Assembly (NCBI RefSeq): GCF_023264675.1
Contig: NZ_JAHFVG010000040.1
Span: 1 to 54,244 of the forward strand
Origin: Rhodococcus sp. (in: high G+C Gram-positive bacteria)
Lineage (GTDB): Bacteria; Actinomycetota; Actinomycetes; Mycobacteriales; Mycobacteriaceae
Reading direction: 5' to 3'
Length of the DNA: 54,244 nt
A program made the position numbers and the translations under genes. The notes under the pieces were generated by a model. That model saw only the letters and a list, made by a program, of their open reading frames with translations. It did no database searches and was not told where the DNA came from. Shown in pieces: positions 53,226 to 54,244 of the stretch (position 1 is its first letter; the number at the start of each line of letters is the position of its first letter).

Positions 53226-54137
53226 TCACGCCGTGGTGCTGAGTTCCGAATTCTTCCACCACGCGGTTGTTGCCGCGGCGCCGTCCGTGAGTGGAGTCGG
53301 GGTCAATCCCAGCAACTTCTCACTCTGTGTGCTGTCGAGTTCGTAGGGGAACTCGAACTGGTACAGCGTGTCTCCGAGTTCTTTCATGGGCCCGGGAATC
53401 ACCGCGAGGGCACGCATCGTCCAGGCCGGGATGGTCCCGACCTTCGGTGTGTCGACTTCTGCTGCGCGAGCGAACAGTTCGATCATCTCCCGCTGGGTGG
53501 GCGCAGGCGCCGTCGGTGCATGGAGAAAACTGTTCCACAGCGACGTGTCCGCGGCTGCGACGATCATCGCGGCAGCGAAGTCGGGGATGTAGGTGAACGA
53601 GTGCGGAATATCTGCATTGGCGATGACCCGAATAGTTTTGTGGGCCAGCACGTTCGGGATCACTCGATCCCCCATGTGTGCCGTCAGTACTCGGGGGCCG
53701 TAGAAGTCGGACGCCGCGACGCTGACGGTGGGTGTGCTGTGTGCGTCTCTGGCGGCCAGCAGTTGGGTGCGGACACCGAGCTTGCGGTGCGTTGCGTTTC
53801 TCGGTGCATCTTCACGGATCGGGCCGTCGACACGTCCGTACGAGTAGAGGCTTTCCGGGAAGACTACGACGGTTCCCGCGGCGGCATCGAGTACCGCGCG
53901 TTCCATCGTGGGGAGCTCGGCGCGCCAGACCTTGTCCTCGTAGGCGACGTGGGTGCACATGTAGATGGCTGCGGCGCCGTCGAATTCATGGGTGAGATCG
54001 CCTGTCTGCACGTCCACGCGTCGGCGTTCGATCGAAGGATGCTCAGGTCCGGATCCCGAGCGAGTGAGGACTCGTACCGAATGCCCCTGTGCGGCCAGTT
54101 GTTCGGCGACGGTCCAACCGACCGAGTAGTGCCCCAT
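53226..54137 (-). CDS. NAD-dependent epimerase/dehydratase family protein, apparently N-terminally short
   Basis: A 303-residue protein resembling atypical extended SDRs: VGWTVAEQLAAQGHSVRVLTRSGSG, FDGAAAIYMCTH, VVVFPESLYSYGRVDGPI, ASDFYGPRVL, SFTYIPDFAAAMIVAA. The first beta strand and the glycine-rich loop (normally xxVxGAxGxxG) are missing: the frame starts MGHYSVGW and the codons before it (TELHHS) run into a TAG. A frameshift or upstream truncation, or a start on a degenerate loop, may explain this. The cofactor site may be impaired. Convergent with the TetR gene. The last 107 bases of the window past its start hold no recognised gene. Confidence 0.75.
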   Translation of the reverse strand: MGHYSVGWTVAEQLAAQGHSVRVLTRSGSGPEHPSIERRRVDVQTGDLTHEFDGAAAIYMCTHVAYEDKVWRAELPTMERAVLDAAAGTVVVFPESLYSYGRVDGPIREDAPRNATHRKLGVRTQLLAARDAHSTPTVSVAASDFYGPRVLTAHMGDRVIPNVLAHKTIRVIANADIPHSFTYIPDFAAAMIVAAADTSLWNSFLHAPTAPAPTQREMIELFARAAEVDTPKVGTIPAWTMRALAVIPGPMKELGDTLYQFEFPYELDSTQSEKLLGLTPTPLTDGAAATTAWWKNSELSTTA

Positions 54138-54244
54138 AGAGTGGTGTAACTCGGTGGCCGAGCCCCTCTACGAATCCGTGTTGTGCACGGATGTAGAGCG
54201 GCCATCGTGTGATCCTTCGAGTCAACCGTCTAAAGAATCCTCGA

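Overview
This window is the chromosomal replication-origin neighbourhood of a high-GC actinobacterium of the order Mycobacteriales. The gene order matches the Mycobacterium tuberculosis origin region almost gene for gene: Rv3907c (pcnA) through Rv3924c (rpmH), then Rv0001 (dnaA) through Rv0015c (pknA), all inverted here. Several genes are specific to this order: the MurJ-pseudokinase fusion, CwlM, CwsA, CrgA, SigM/RsmA and the Rv0012 and Rv0007 homologues. The inserted genes (rhomboid, GGDEF, acyl-ACP desaturase, gnd, DUF4185) suggest a Rhodococcus or Rhodococcoides-like Nocardiaceae. That genus call is inference from gene content, since no database search was possible.

Region 1 (1-11.5 kb) holds growth and division control: the tail of pknA, pknB, trpG, a DUF881 protein, crgA, a PH-domain membrane protein, a rhomboid protease, ppiA and cwsA. 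These are followed by accessory genes (a WXG-like DUF1023 hydrolase, a diguanylate cyclase, a diiron desaturase) and tRNA-Ala and tRNA-Ile. Clusters of DnaA-box sequences lie around crgA, about 20 kb from the origin.

Region 2 (11.6-27 kb) is the replication block on the minus strand: dnaA, oriC, dnaN, gnd, recF, dciA (DUF721), gyrB, gyrA and a DUF3566 protein. It is interrupted between dciA and gyrB by a two-gene unit that looks like a ferritin-like diiron protein plus its flavin/[2Fe-2S] reductase.

Region 3 (27-35.2 kb) runs on the plus strand: rpmH-rnpA-yidD-yidC-jag, then about 1.8 kb without genes that is studded with parS centromere sites, then rsmG-parA-parB and a GNAT-like gene. I count seven perfect 14-bp parS palindromes and one with a single mismatch. 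One of the perfect sites lies inside the parA coding sequence.

Region 4 (35.2-48.7 kb) runs on the minus strand: nudix-DUF6049-murJ-sigM-rsmA-trxB-trxA-cwlM, with pcnA divergent. PknB at one end of the window and CwlM and MurJ at the other belong to one cell-wall circuit. In mycobacteria PknB phosphorylates CwlM, CwlM activates MurA, and the MurJ pseudokinase domain is a PknB-linked scaffold. CwlM here has lost the usual zinc ligands of its amidase domain but keeps the C-terminal threonine-rich phosphorylation motif.

Region 5 (48.7-54.2 kb) is more accessory: a secreted DUF4185 protein, an MFS transporter, an SDR/TetR operon behind a perfect 29-bp operator-like palindrome, and an epimerase that seems to lack its first Rossmann strand.

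The window looks like a standard origin region. The least explained signals are the parS field, the DnaA-box clusters near crgA, the diiron/reductase pair and the palindromic operator. I saw no insertion sequences, CRISPR arrays or prophage genes.
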